Shown: piece by piece, positions 6,346 to 13,929 of the stretch
Layout: each line of letters opens with the position of its first letter
Position numbering within the stretch: the first letter of the stretch is position 1
The notes under the pieces: generated by a model
The model's input: the letters and a program-made list of their open reading frames with translations, nothing else
The model's database searches: none
Told to the model about the DNA's origin: nothing
Made by a program: the position numbers and the translations under genes
NCBI GenBank assembly: GCA_035690725.1
Contig: DASSKF010000059.1
Coordinates: 1 to 15,437 of the forward strand
Source of the DNA: DASSKF01 sp035690725
GTDB taxonomy: Bacteria > Actinomycetota > Actinomycetes > Actinomycetales > Dermatophilaceae
Direction: 5' to 3'
Length of the DNA stretch: 15,437 nt

Positions 6346-8828
6346 CCGTCCCCACCTCGCCGGCCGGCGGCGGCAACGCCGTCACCAAGGGCGGAGACGC
6401 CCAACCACCGGCCGAGCCGAAGCCCGAGCTCCTCACGCTCACCGTCGACGGCATCGAGGTGAGCGTGCCCAAGGGCACCCTCGTCATCCGCGCCGCCGAG
6501 CAGGCCGGCGTGCAGATCCCGCGGTTCTGCGACCACCCGCTGCTCGACCCGGTCGGCGCCTGCCGCCAGTGCCTCGTCGAGGTCTCCGCGCCCCGCGGCG
6601 GCACGCTGACGCCGTTCCCGAAGCCGCAGGCGTCATGCACCCTGGAGGCCACCGAGGGCATGGTCGTCAAGACGCAGCACACCTCGCCCGTGGCCGACAA
6701 GGCGCAGCACGGGCAGATGGAGTTCCTGCTCATCAACCACCCGCTGGACTGCCCGGTGTGCGACAAGGGCGGCGAGTGCCCGCTGCAGAACCAGGCCATG
6801 TCCAACGGCCGGCCGGTGAGCCGCTTCGAGGACGTCAAGCGGACCTACCCCAAGCCGATCAACATCTCCAGCCAGGTGCTGCTGGACCGCGAGCGCTGCA
6901 TCCTGTGCGCCCGGTGCACCCGCTTCTCCGACCAGATCGCCGGTGACCCGTTCATCGCGCTCATCGAGCGCGGGGCGCTGCAGCAGGTCGGCATCTACGA
7001 GGAGAAGCCGTTCGAGTCCTACTTCTCGGGCAACACCGTCCAGATCTGCCCGGTCGGCGCGCTGACCGGGTCCGCCTACCGGTTCCGGTCCCGGCCGTTC
7101 GACCTGGTGTCCACCCCGAGCGTGTGCGAGCACTGCGCGAGCGGGTGCGCCCAGCGCACCGACCACCGTCGCGGCGTCGTCATGCGCCGGCAGGCCCTCG
7201 AGGACCCGAACGTCAACGACGAGTGGAACTGCGACAAGGGTCGTTGGGCCTTCACCTACGCCCAGAACGACCGCATCACCGACCCGCTGGTGCGCAACAC
7301 CGACGGGTCGTGGCGGGTCGCCTCCTGGCAGGAGGCGCTGGACGTCGCGGCCCGGGGGCTCGCCGAGGCGCGGGACGGCCAGGGCGTCGGCGTGCTCGTC
7401 GGCGGCCGGGTGACCAACGAGGACGCCTACGCCTACAGCAAGATCGCCCGGCTCGCCCTCGGCACCAACGACATCGACTTCCGGGCCCGTCCGCACTCGA
7501 CCGAGGAGGCCGAGTTCCTCGCGGCGCGGGTGGCCGCCACCAGCCTGGACGTCACCTACGCCGACCTCGAGAAGGCGTCGACGGTCCTGCTCGTGGGCCT
7601 CGAGCCCGAGGAGGAGTCGCCGATCGTCTTCCTGCGGCTGCGCAAGGCGAACCGCAAGCGCAAGACCGGTGTCTGGTCGGTGGCGCCGTTCGCGACCCGC
7701 TCCCTGCAGAAGATGGCCGGCACGCTCGTCAGCGCCGCCCCCGGCACCGAGCCGGAGGTCCTGCAGGCCCTCGCCGACGGCCGTGAGGAAGTGGCCGATG
7801 CGGCCGCGGCCCTGCGTGAGCAGGCCGTCATCCTCGTGGGTGAGCGGCTCGCGACCGTGCCGGGTGCCCTCAGCGCCGCCGTCGCCCTCGCCGACGCGAC
7901 CGGGGCGAAGCTGGCCTGGGTTCCGCGACGGGCCGGTGAGCGCGGCGCGCTCGAGGCCGGTGCCCTGCCGAACCTGCTGCCCGGCGGCCGGCCCGTCGCC
8001 GACGCCGCCGCGCGCACCGAGCTGGCCGCGACCTGGGGGGTCGGCGACCTCCCGTCCGCCGCGGGCCGGGACACCACCGCGATGGTGGCCGCCGCTGCCG
8101 AGGGTGACCTCTCCGGACTGCTCGTCGGCGGTGTCGACCCCGGTGACCTGCCGGACCCCGCGCTCGCGGGGGAGGCGCTGCAGCGGGCCTTCGTGGTCTC
8201 GCTCGACCTGCGCGAGTCCCCGGTGACGCAGTATGCCGACGTCGTCCTGCCCGTCGCGGCGCACCAGGAGAAGTCGGGCGCCTACGTCGACTGGGAGGGC
8301 CGGGTCCGGCCGTTCGACCGGGCCATCAACAGCAACACGATGAGCGACTACCGCGTGCTCGACCTGCTGGCCGCCGAGCTGGGGGAGTTCCTCGGCACCC
8401 GCACCGTGGAGCAGACCCGCCAGGAGATGGCCCAGCTCGGGCCGTGGGCGGGCGAGCGGGCCGCCATGGCGCCCGTGACCGGCATACCCCAGATGCCGAG
8501 CCCCGGGGAGGGTGAGGCGGTCCTCGCGACCTGGCCGCACCTGCTCGACTCGGGCCTCATGCAGGCGGGGGAGCCGTTCCTCGCCGGCACGGCACCCACG
8601 CCGGTCGCGCGCATCTCGGCGACCACCGCCAAGGAGCTGGGCCTGTCGGAGGGCGAGGTGCTCCGCGTGTCGACCGGCACCGGTAGCATCGCCCTGCCCG
8701 CGGCGGTGACGACGATGCCCGACCACGTCGTCTGGCTGCCGACCAACTCCCCCGGGTCCGCGGTGCGCGCCACGCTGCGCGCCGGTGCCGGTGACCTCGT
8801 CCGACTGAGCAAGGGTGGTGCTGCATGA
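6342..8828 (+). CDS. nuoG: NADH-quinone oxidoreductase subunit G (multi-cluster subunit)
   Basis: NuoG relays electrons from NuoF towards NuoI. The 828-residue protein carries four cluster sites. N1b [2Fe-2S] has Cys63, Cys74, Cys77 and Cys99. N5 has His133, Cys137, Cys140 and Cys146 (HPLDCPVCDKGGECPLQ). N4 has Cys186, Cys189, Cys192 and Cys236 (RCILCARCTRF and QICPVGAL). The optional N7 has Cys262, Cys265, Cys269 and Cys297 in a C-x2-C-x3-C-x27-C pattern. The rest (about 300-828) is a molybdopterin-oxidoreductase-like domain that in this family lacks the cofactor and acts structurally. It includes the segment PVAAHQEKSGAYVDWEGR and a C-terminal molydopterin-dinucleotide-type barrel. The first 30 residues are a Gly/Pro/Ala-rich lead. 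GAAGGAG-type sequence (6324-6330) lies 11 bases before the ATG, which overlaps the nuoF stop (ATGA). Confidence 0.97.
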   Translation: MTVPTSPAGGGNAVTKGGDAQPPAEPKPELLTLTVDGIEVSVPKGTLVIRAAEQAGVQIPRFCDHPLLDPVGACRQCLVEVSAPRGGTLTPFPKPQASCTLEATEGMVVKTQHTSPVADKAQHGQMEFLLINHPLDCPVCDKGGECPLQNQAMSNGRPVSRFEDVKRTYPKPINISSQVLLDRERCILCARCTRFSDQIAGDPFIALIERGALQQVGIYEEKPFESYFSGNTVQICPVGALTGSAYRFRSRPFDLVSTPSVCEHCASGCAQRTDHRRGVVMRRQALEDPNVNDEWNCDKGRWAFTYAQNDRITDPLVRNTDGSWRVASWQEALDVAARGLAEARDGQGVGVLVGGRVTNEDAYAYSKIARLALGTNDIDFRARPHSTEEAEFLAARVAATSLDVTYADLEKASTVLLVGLEPEEESPIVFLRLRKANRKRKTGVWSVAPFATRSLQKMAGTLVSAAPGTEPEVLQALADGREEVADAAAALREQAVILVGERLATVPGALSAAVALADATGAKLAWVPRRAGERGALEAGALPNLLPGGRPVADAAARTELAATWGVGDLPSAAGRDTTAMVAAAAEGDLSGLLVGGVDPGDLPDPALAGEALQRAFVVSLDLRESPVTQYADVVLPVAAHQEKSGAYVDWEGRVRPFDRAINSNTMSDYRVLDLLAAELGEFLGTRTVEQTRQEMAQLGPWAGERAAMAPVTGIPQMPSPGEGEAVLATWPHLLDSGLMQAGEPFLAGTAPTPVARISATTAKELGLSEGEVLRVSTGTGSIALPAAVTTMPDHVVWLPTNSPGSAVRATLRAGAGDLVRLSKGGAA

Positions 8829-10225
8829 GCGTGCTCGGCTCGCTCCCTGCCGTCGCGCCGACGGCGGAGATCCCCGTGGCCGACTTCAGCGACACCCCGA
8901 TCTGGCTGTCACTGATCAAGGCGGTCCTGCTCTTTGTGATCCTGCTGCTGCAGACCCTGCTCGTCATCTGGTTCGAGCGCCGGGTCATCGGCCGGATGCA
9001 GCAGCGTCCCGGCCCGAACCGCGCCGGTCCCTTCGGCCTGCTGCAGACCCTCGCCGACGGCGTGAAGCTGGCGCTGAAGGAGGACCTCACGCCGAAGAAC
9101 GCCGACAAGGTGATGTTCGTCCTCGCGCCGATCATCGCCGGGGCGATGGCCTTCGTCTCGTTCGCGATCATCCCGCTCGGTCCCGAGGTGACGATGTTCG
9201 GGCACCGGACGCCGCTGCAGCTGGCGGACACCCCGGTCGCCGTCCTCCTGGTCCTCGCCGTCGCCGGTGTCGGCGTCTACGGCACCGTGCTCGCCGGGTG
9301 GTCCTCCGGGTCGACCTACCCGCTCCTCGGCGGGCTGCGGTCGACGGCCCAGGTGATCTCCTACGAGATCGCGATGGGGCTCGCGCTCGTCGCGGTGTTC
9401 CTCTACGCCGGGTCGATGTCGACCTCGCAGATCGTGGCCGCCCAGCAGAACCTCTGGTACATCATCCCGGCGTTCTTCTCGTTCGTCGTCTACGTCATCA
9501 CGATGGTGGGCGAGACCAACCGCCTGCCGTTCGACCTCGCCGAGGGCGAGGGGGAACTCACCGGTGGCTTCCACACCGAGTACTCCTCGCTGAAGTTCGC
9601 GATGTTCTTCCTCGGCGAGTACGTCAACATGTTCACCGTCTCGGCGCTCGCCACCACGCTCTTCCTCGGCGGCTGGCAGGCTCCCCCCGGGATCGCCGCG
9701 ATCAACCACGGCATGTTCAACGAGGGCTGGTGGGGCCTGCTGTGGTTCCTCATCAAGCTGTGGCTGTTCATGTTCTTCTTCGTGTGGCTGCGCGGCTCCC
9801 TGCCGCGGGTGCGCTACGACCAGTTCATGCGCTTCGGCTGGAAGGTGATGATCCCGCTCACCCTCGTGTGGGTGGTCCTCGTCGCCGTCATCCGCGCCTC
9901 GCAGCTGCAGTTCCTCGGCACGGGCACCGTGCAGGTCCTCGGGGTGTCGATCCCGACCGCCACGCTCGTGCTCATCGGCGTGGTCGCGGTGATCGCGATG
10001 GGCGTCGCCTGGATCATCGACGGCCGGCGCGCGGAGGCCGAGGCCCGGGCGAACCGGCCCCGCGAGGAGGAGATCGACCCCTTCGCGGGCGGCTACCCCG
10101 TGCCGCCGCTGCCCGGGCAGCGGCTGCGCGAGGAGCGCGCGGACGACCGCGCCCCACTGACCGTGGGGCAGGCCGTCTCCGACAGCACCGACCACCACGA
10201 CCACCGGGAGGTCCCCCGTGGCTGA
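8825..10225 (+). CDS. nuoH: NADH-quinone oxidoreductase subunit H with cytoplasmic C-terminal tail
   Basis: NuoH anchors the quinone-binding module to the membrane arm and forms part of the quinone tunnel and first proton path. The 466-residue product has about eight hydrophobic segments. Both family signatures are present: GRMQQRPGPNRAGPFGLLQ (57-75) and ETNRLPFDLAEGEGELTGG (230-248), the latter being the acidic loop near the quinone tunnel. The last membrane segment ends near residue 398 (AVIAMGVAWI). It is followed by a hydrophilic tail of about 68 residues with DPFAGGYPVPPLPGQ and many Arg, Glu, Asp and His residues. E. coli NuoH (about 325 residues) lacks this; a tail is known in actinobacterial homologues as I recall. 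The ATG overlaps the nuoG stop (ATGA) and AAGGGTGG lies 6 bases upstream. The tail end overlaps nuoI by 8 bases. Confidence 0.97.
   Translation: MSVLGSLPAVAPTAEIPVADFSDTPIWLSLIKAVLLFVILLLQTLLVIWFERRVIGRMQQRPGPNRAGPFGLLQTLADGVKLALKEDLTPKNADKVMFVLAPIIAGAMAFVSFAIIPLGPEVTMFGHRTPLQLADTPVAVLLVLAVAGVGVYGTVLAGWSSGSTYPLLGGLRSTAQVISYEIAMGLALVAVFLYAGSMSTSQIVAAQQNLWYIIPAFFSFVVYVITMVGETNRLPFDLAEGEGELTGGFHTEYSSLKFAMFFLGEYVNMFTVSALATTLFLGGWQAPPGIAAINHGMFNEGWWGLLWFLIKLWLFMFFFVWLRGSLPRVRYDQFMRFGWKVMIPLTLVWVVLVAVIRASQLQFLGTGTVQVLGVSIPTATLVLIGVVAVIAMGVAWIIDGRRAEAEARANRPREEEIDPFAGGYPVPPLPGQRLREERADDRAPLTVGQAVSDSTDHHDHREVPRG
10206..10211 (+). promoter_or_regulatory. Ribosome-binding site fixing the GTG start of nuoI
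   Basis: GGGAGG lies 6 bases before the GTG at 10218, still inside nuoH. It identifies this GTG, eight bases before the end of nuoH, as the nuoI start. Confidence 0.7.
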
Positions 10226-10916
10226 CGAGCAGAAGCGGGGCTTCTTCGCCGACCTGTTCGCGCCCGTCGCCGGGTTCGGCGTCACCTTCGCGACCATGTT
10301 CCGCAAGGTCGCGACCGAGGAGTACCCCGAGGAGAAGTGGCCGACCCAGCCGCGCTACCACGGGCGGCACCAGCTCAACCGCCACCCGGACGGGCTGGAG
10401 AAGTGCGTGGGCTGCGAGCTGTGCGCCTGGGCCTGCCCCGCCGACGCCATCTTCGTCGAGGGCGCCGACAACGACGACGACGAGGGGGGCGCCGGCCGGT
10501 ACTCCCCGGGTGAGCGCTACGGGCGCGTCTACCAGATCAACTATCTGCGCTGCATCTTCTGCGGCTACTGCATCGAGGCGTGCCCGACCCGCGCGCTGAC
10601 GATGACGAACGAGTACGAGCTCGCGGACAACAACCGCAGCGACCTGATCTTCGAGAAGGACCAGCTGCTCGCGCCGCTGCGCTCCGGCATGCTGCAGCCG
10701 CCGCACCCGATGGTGCGGGGCATGACCGAGCGCGACTACTACCGGGGCAAGGTTGCCAAGGCGACGCCGGAGCAGGAGGAGTGGGTGCGTGAGCACCCCG
10801 ACGCCGCCGACGACATCGACCCGACCACCGGCACCCAGCCGACCGCCACGTCGGAGGGCGTGCGCGCCGGTGACCACTACGGTGCCCAGAGCATGCAGAC
10901 AGGTGAGGACCGATGA
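10218..10916 (+). CDS. nuoI: NADH-quinone oxidoreductase subunit I (two [4Fe-4S] clusters)
   Basis: NuoI is a ferredoxin-like subunit that carries electrons between NuoG and NuoB through clusters N6a and N6b. The 232-residue product has two classic motifs: Cys63, Cys66, Cys69 and Cys73 (CVGCELCAWACP), and Cys112, Cys115, Cys118 and Cys122 (CIFCGYCIEACP). Each C-x2-C-x2-C set shares its fourth cysteine with the partner cluster. The stretch between them contains an acidic insert (GADNDDDEGG, about 82-91). The N-terminal part has an amphipathic, hydrophobic stretch (FADLFAPVAGFGVTFATMF) suited to lying on the membrane. The last 55 or so residues are a hydrophilic tail. The GTG start overlaps the last 8 bases of nuoH and the end overlaps nuoJ by ATGA. 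The identification is secure. Confidence 0.97.
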   Translation: MADEQKRGFFADLFAPVAGFGVTFATMFRKVATEEYPEEKWPTQPRYHGRHQLNRHPDGLEKCVGCELCAWACPADAIFVEGADNDDDEGGAGRYSPGERYGRVYQINYLRCIFCGYCIEACPTRALTMTNEYELADNNRSDLIFEKDQLLAPLRSGMLQPPHPMVRGMTERDYYRGKVAKATPEQEEWVREHPDAADDIDPTTGTQPTATSEGVRAGDHYGAQSMQTGEDR

Positions 10917-11680
10917 CGGGAGCCGGCGAGGCCGCACTGTTCTGGATCCTGGCGCCGCTGAGCGTGCTCGCGGCGCTGGGGCTGCTGTTCGCGCGCAAGG
11001 CCGTGCACGCGGCCATGTCCATGGCGGCCGTGATGATCATCCTCGGTGTCTTCTACATCGCGCAGAAGGCCGACTTCCTCGGGATCATCCAGATCTTCGT
11101 CTACACCGGCGCCGTGATGATGCTGTTCCTGTTCGTCGTCATGCTCGTCGGCGTGGACTCCTCCGACTCGCTCGTCGAGACGATCAAGGGGCAGCGCTGG
11201 GTCGGCATACTCTTCGGTCTCGGGCTGCTCGCGCTGCTGCTGAGCGCGATCGGCAACGTCACCTACGGCGAGCCCATCGGGCTGCAGCAGGCGAATGCCG
11301 GCGGCAACGTGACCGGGGTCGCCGAGCTCATCTTCAGCAAGTACGTCTGGGCCTTCGAAGTCAGCAGCGCGCTGCTCATCACGGCGGCGATCGGCGCGAT
11401 GGTTCTGGCCCACCGGCAGCGCACCCGGCCGCGGCCCACCCAGCAGGAGTGGTCCGACCGGCGCATCGCCAAGGGTGAGCACGTCGCGGGCCTGCCCGCC
11501 CCGGGCGTCTACGCGCGGCACAACGCCGTCGACACCCCGGCGCTGCTGCCGGACGGGACGCCGAGCCGGCTGTCGGTCTCCCGGGTGCTCGTCGCCCGCG
11601 ACCAGGTGGCGCTGGCCGACAGCTACGAAGAGGACGAGCACGACATCGAGCGAGAGATCGAGGAGGGGTCGTCGAGGTGA
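10913..11680 (+). CDS. nuoJ: NADH-quinone oxidoreductase subunit J with long C-terminal tail
   Basis: NuoJ is a membrane-arm subunit thought to take part in coupling quinone reduction to proton pumping. The 255-residue product has five hydrophobic segments (roughly 8-26, 31-49, 57-79, 97-114 and 146-166). The third, IFVYTGAVMMLFLFVVMLVG, is the conserved segment that carries the pi-bulge and tyrosine implicated in the conformational switch. Residues 168-255 form a hydrophilic tail. It begins Arg/Pro-rich (HRQRTRPRPTQQEW), has a central PAPGVYARHNAVDTPALLPDG, and ends in an acidic stretch (EEDEHDIEREIEEG). E. coli NuoJ (about 184 residues) lacks such a tail; the central part resembles actinobacterial NuoJ as I recall. 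AGGTGAGG lies 4 bases before the ATG, which overlaps the nuoI stop. Confidence 0.96.
   Translation: MTGAGEAALFWILAPLSVLAALGLLFARKAVHAAMSMAAVMIILGVFYIAQKADFLGIIQIFVYTGAVMMLFLFVVMLVGVDSSDSLVETIKGQRWVGILFGLGLLALLLSAIGNVTYGEPIGLQQANAGGNVTGVAELIFSKYVWAFEVSSALLITAAIGAMVLAHRQRTRPRPTQQEWSDRRIAKGEHVAGLPAPGVYARHNAVDTPALLPDGTPSRLSVSRVLVARDQVALADSYEEDEHDIEREIEEGSSR
11661..11668 (+). promoter_or_regulatory. Ribosome-binding site fixing the GTG start of nuoK
   Basis: AGGAGGGG lies 8 bases before the GTG at 11677. It is encoded within the acidic C-terminal codons of nuoJ (the EIEEGSSR region). It is one of the strongest Shine-Dalgarno matches in the window. Confidence 0.75.
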
Positions 11681-11976
11681 GCCTCACCTACTACATCTAC
11701 CTGTCGGTGATCCTGTTCTCGATCGGCGGTGCCGCGGTGCTGCTGCGCCGCAACGCGATCATCATCTTCATGGGCGTCGAGCTGATGCTCAACGCGACCA
11801 ACCTCGCGTTCGTCACGTTCGCCCGGATGCAGGGCGCCCTCGACGGCCAGGTGATTGCGCTGTTCGTCATGATCGTCGCCGCGGCCGAGGTCGTGGTGGG
11901 ACTGGCGATCATCATGTCCATCTTCCGTGCCCGTCGCTCGGCCTCGGTCGACGACGCGAACCTGCTGAAGCTGTAA
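11677..11976 (+). CDS. nuoK: NADH-quinone oxidoreductase subunit K
   Basis: NuoK is a small three-helix membrane subunit (homologue of ND4L and MrpC) that forms part of a proton path. The 99-residue product has hydrophobic segments at about 5-23, 27-49 and 58-83. The two buried glutamates essential in E. coli (Glu36 and Glu72) are present one position earlier, as Glu35 in IIFMGVELMLNATNL and Glu71 in IVAAAEVVVGLAI. Length matches the family closely. The GTG start overlaps the nuoJ stop (GTGA) and has a strong ribosome-binding site. The gene ends with TAA, the only TAA stop among the genes here. It is followed by a 12-base gap that contains most of the nuoL ribosome-binding site. Confidence 0.97.
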   Translation: MSLTYYIYLSVILFSIGGAAVLLRRNAIIIFMGVELMLNATNLAFVTFARMQGALDGQVIALFVMIVAAAEVVVGLAIIMSIFRARRSASVDDANLLKL

Positions 11977-11988
11977 GGGGCTGCGTCG

Positions 11989-13929
11989 ATGAATCTGGTG
12001 CAATTCTCGGGCGCCCTCGTGCCCACTGAGGCGGTCACCGCGACGGGTGCCGCGTCCTGGGCCTGGTTGCTGGTCGCCCTGCCGGCCTTCGGCGCGGCGC
12101 TGCTGCTGTTCGGCGGCCGCCGGACCGACAAGTTCGGCCCCCTCCTCGCGACCGGGCTGTCCTGGGCCGGGTTCGTCGTGGCCATCGCGGTCTGGGTGCA
12201 GATGCTGGGCCGGCCGGAGGACGAGCGGTCGTTCAACCTCCACCTGTGGTCGTGGGTTCCCGCGGGCGGGTTCCACGTCGACGCCGGCATGCTGGTGGAC
12301 CAGCTGTCGATGGCGTTCGTGCTGCTCGTGACCTTCGTCGGGTCGCTGATCCTCGTCTATTCCTTGGGCTACATGGAGCACGACCCGGCCAAGCGCCGGT
12401 TCTTCGCCTACCTCAACCTGTTCGTCGCCTCGATGCTGCTGCTCGTGCTGGCGAACTCCTACCTGCTGCTCTACGTCGGCTGGGAGGGCGTCGGCCTGGC
12501 GTCCTACCTCCTGATCGGGTTCTGGTACCACAACACCGGCTACGCGACGGCCGGCAACAAGGCGTTCTTCGCCAACCGCGTCGGCGACGTCGGCATGTCC
12601 CTCGCGATCATGGCGATGTTCCTCGTCTTCGGGCGGGTCGACTTCGCCGGCGTCGACGCCGCCGCGAGCCAGGGCAGCGAGGGCTGGATGACCTTCATCG
12701 GCCTGATGCTGCTGCTCGCCGCCTGCGGCAAGTCGGCGCAGTTCCCGCTGCAGAGCTGGCTGGGCGACGCGATGGCCGGTCCGACCCCGGTGTCCGCGCT
12801 GATCCACGCCGCGACGATGGTCACCGCCGGTGTCTACCTCGTGGTACGCAGCCACGCGATCTTCGAGGCGGCGCCCACCGCACAGCTGCTCGTCGTGATC
12901 GTCGGCGCCATCACGCTGATGTTCGGGGCCATCGTCGGTTGCGCCAAGGACGACCTGAAGAAGGCCCTGGCGGCCTCGACGATGAGCCAGATCGGCTACA
13001 TGATGCTCGCCGCCGGTCTCGGCCCGATCGGCTACGCGTTCGCGATCTTCCACCTGCTGACCCACGGCTTCTTCAAGGCCGGCCTGTTCCTGGGCGCCGG
13101 CTCGGTGATGCACGGCATGAACGACCAGATCGACATGCGTCGCTTCGGTGGCCTCGCCTGGGTCATGCGGATCACCTGGGTGACCTTCGGGCTCGGCTGG
13201 CTGGCCATCATCGGCTTCCCGTTCCTGTCCGGCTTCTGGTCGAAGGACAAGATCATCGAGGCCGCGTTCATCGGCGAGGGGTGGCGTCCGTGGGTCTTCG
13301 GCCTCGCGGCGCTCATCGGCGCCGGGATCACCGCGTTCTACATGACCCGCCTGTTCTTCATGACCTTCCACGGCAAGCGCCGGTGGACCGAGGACGTCCA
13401 CCCGCACGAGTCGCCGTGGACGATGACCGTCCCGATGATGGTGCTCGCCCTCGGCTCGGCCTTCCTCGGCCTGATCCTCGGCCCGACGGGCATCATCACC
13501 GGCTGGCTCGAGCCGGTCGTCGGCGCACCCGAGGGGCACGGCGAGCCGGTGCTCTCGGTGCCGCTCATCACGGCGCTCACCCTCGTGCTGCTCGTCATCG
13601 GTGGCGGTCTCGCCTGGTGGCGCTACCTGCGCGAGCCGGTCCCGGTCGTCGCGCCGGTCGGGTCCCTGGCCACCCAGGCGGCACGGCGTGACCTGCTGCA
13701 GGACGACGTCAACGACGCCGTCCTGGTGCGCCCCGGCACCTGGCTGACCCGCTCGCTCGTGTTCTTCGACAACCGCGGAGTCGACGGCCTGGTGACCGGT
13801 CTCGGTGGCTTCATCGGTGGTATGTCCGACCGCGTGCGCCACGTGCAGAACGGCTTCGTGCGGTCCTACGCCCTGACGATGCTCGCGGGTGTCGTCGTGA
13901 TCCTCGGTGCTCTGTGGGTGGTTCAGTGA
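11989..13929 (+). CDS. nuoL: NADH-quinone oxidoreductase subunit L (antiporter-like proton channel)
   Basis: NuoL is the distal antiporter-like subunit of the membrane arm and carries the long lateral helix. The 646-residue product is hydrophobic throughout. Proton-channel residues are visible: Glu166 in LLYVGWEGVGLASYLLIGFW, Lys248 in CGKSAQFPLQSWLGDAMAGP, followed by PVSALIHAATMVTAGVYL, and the aspartate of GFWSKDKIIEAAF. These correspond to the conserved E144, K229 and D400 region of E. coli NuoL. The long lateral-helix region and a last membrane segment (SYALTMLAGVVVILGALWV) are present at the C-terminus, so the protein is complete. Length is slightly above the E. coli protein (613). The ATG at 11989 has AAGGGG 8 bases upstream, just after the nuoK stop. 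The stop shares an A with the nuoM start (TGATG). Confidence 0.97.
   Translation: MNLVQFSGALVPTEAVTATGAASWAWLLVALPAFGAALLLFGGRRTDKFGPLLATGLSWAGFVVAIAVWVQMLGRPEDERSFNLHLWSWVPAGGFHVDAGMLVDQLSMAFVLLVTFVGSLILVYSLGYMEHDPAKRRFFAYLNLFVASMLLLVLANSYLLLYVGWEGVGLASYLLIGFWYHNTGYATAGNKAFFANRVGDVGMSLAIMAMFLVFGRVDFAGVDAAASQGSEGWMTFIGLMLLLAACGKSAQFPLQSWLGDAMAGPTPVSALIHAATMVTAGVYLVVRSHAIFEAAPTAQLLVVIVGAITLMFGAIVGCAKDDLKKALAASTMSQIGYMMLAAGLGPIGYAFAIFHLLTHGFFKAGLFLGAGSVMHGMNDQIDMRRFGGLAWVMRITWVTFGLGWLAIIGFPFLSGFWSKDKIIEAAFIGEGWRPWVFGLAALIGAGITAFYMTRLFFMTFHGKRRWTEDVHPHESPWTMTVPMMVLALGSAFLGLILGPTGIITGWLEPVVGAPEGHGEPVLSVPLITALTLVLLVIGGGLAWWRYLREPVPVVAPVGSLATQAARRDLLQDDVNDAVLVRPGTWLTRSLVFFDNRGVDGLVTGLGGFIGGMSDRVRHVQNGFVRSYALTMLAGVVVILGALWVVQ

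Noticed and set aside
6633..8726. A 697-codon open frame on the minus strand across nuoG
   Set aside because: Antisense shadow of a secure gene; composition dominated by Gly, Arg, His, Asp and Val without motifs.
6342..8828. A formate dehydrogenase or other molybdenum oxidoreductase, suggested by the C-terminal domain
   Set aside because: The N-terminal cluster set (N1b, N5, N4, N7) and the position between nuoF and nuoH identify NuoG; the Mo-domain fold is inherited in this family without the cofactor.
11623..13842. A 739-codon open frame on the minus strand across nuoL and nuoK
   Set aside because: It mirrors real membrane-protein genes. Its predicted product is extremely rich in His, Asp, Glu, Arg and Gly with no domain, a common artefact in high-GC DNA where the antisense frame lacks stops.
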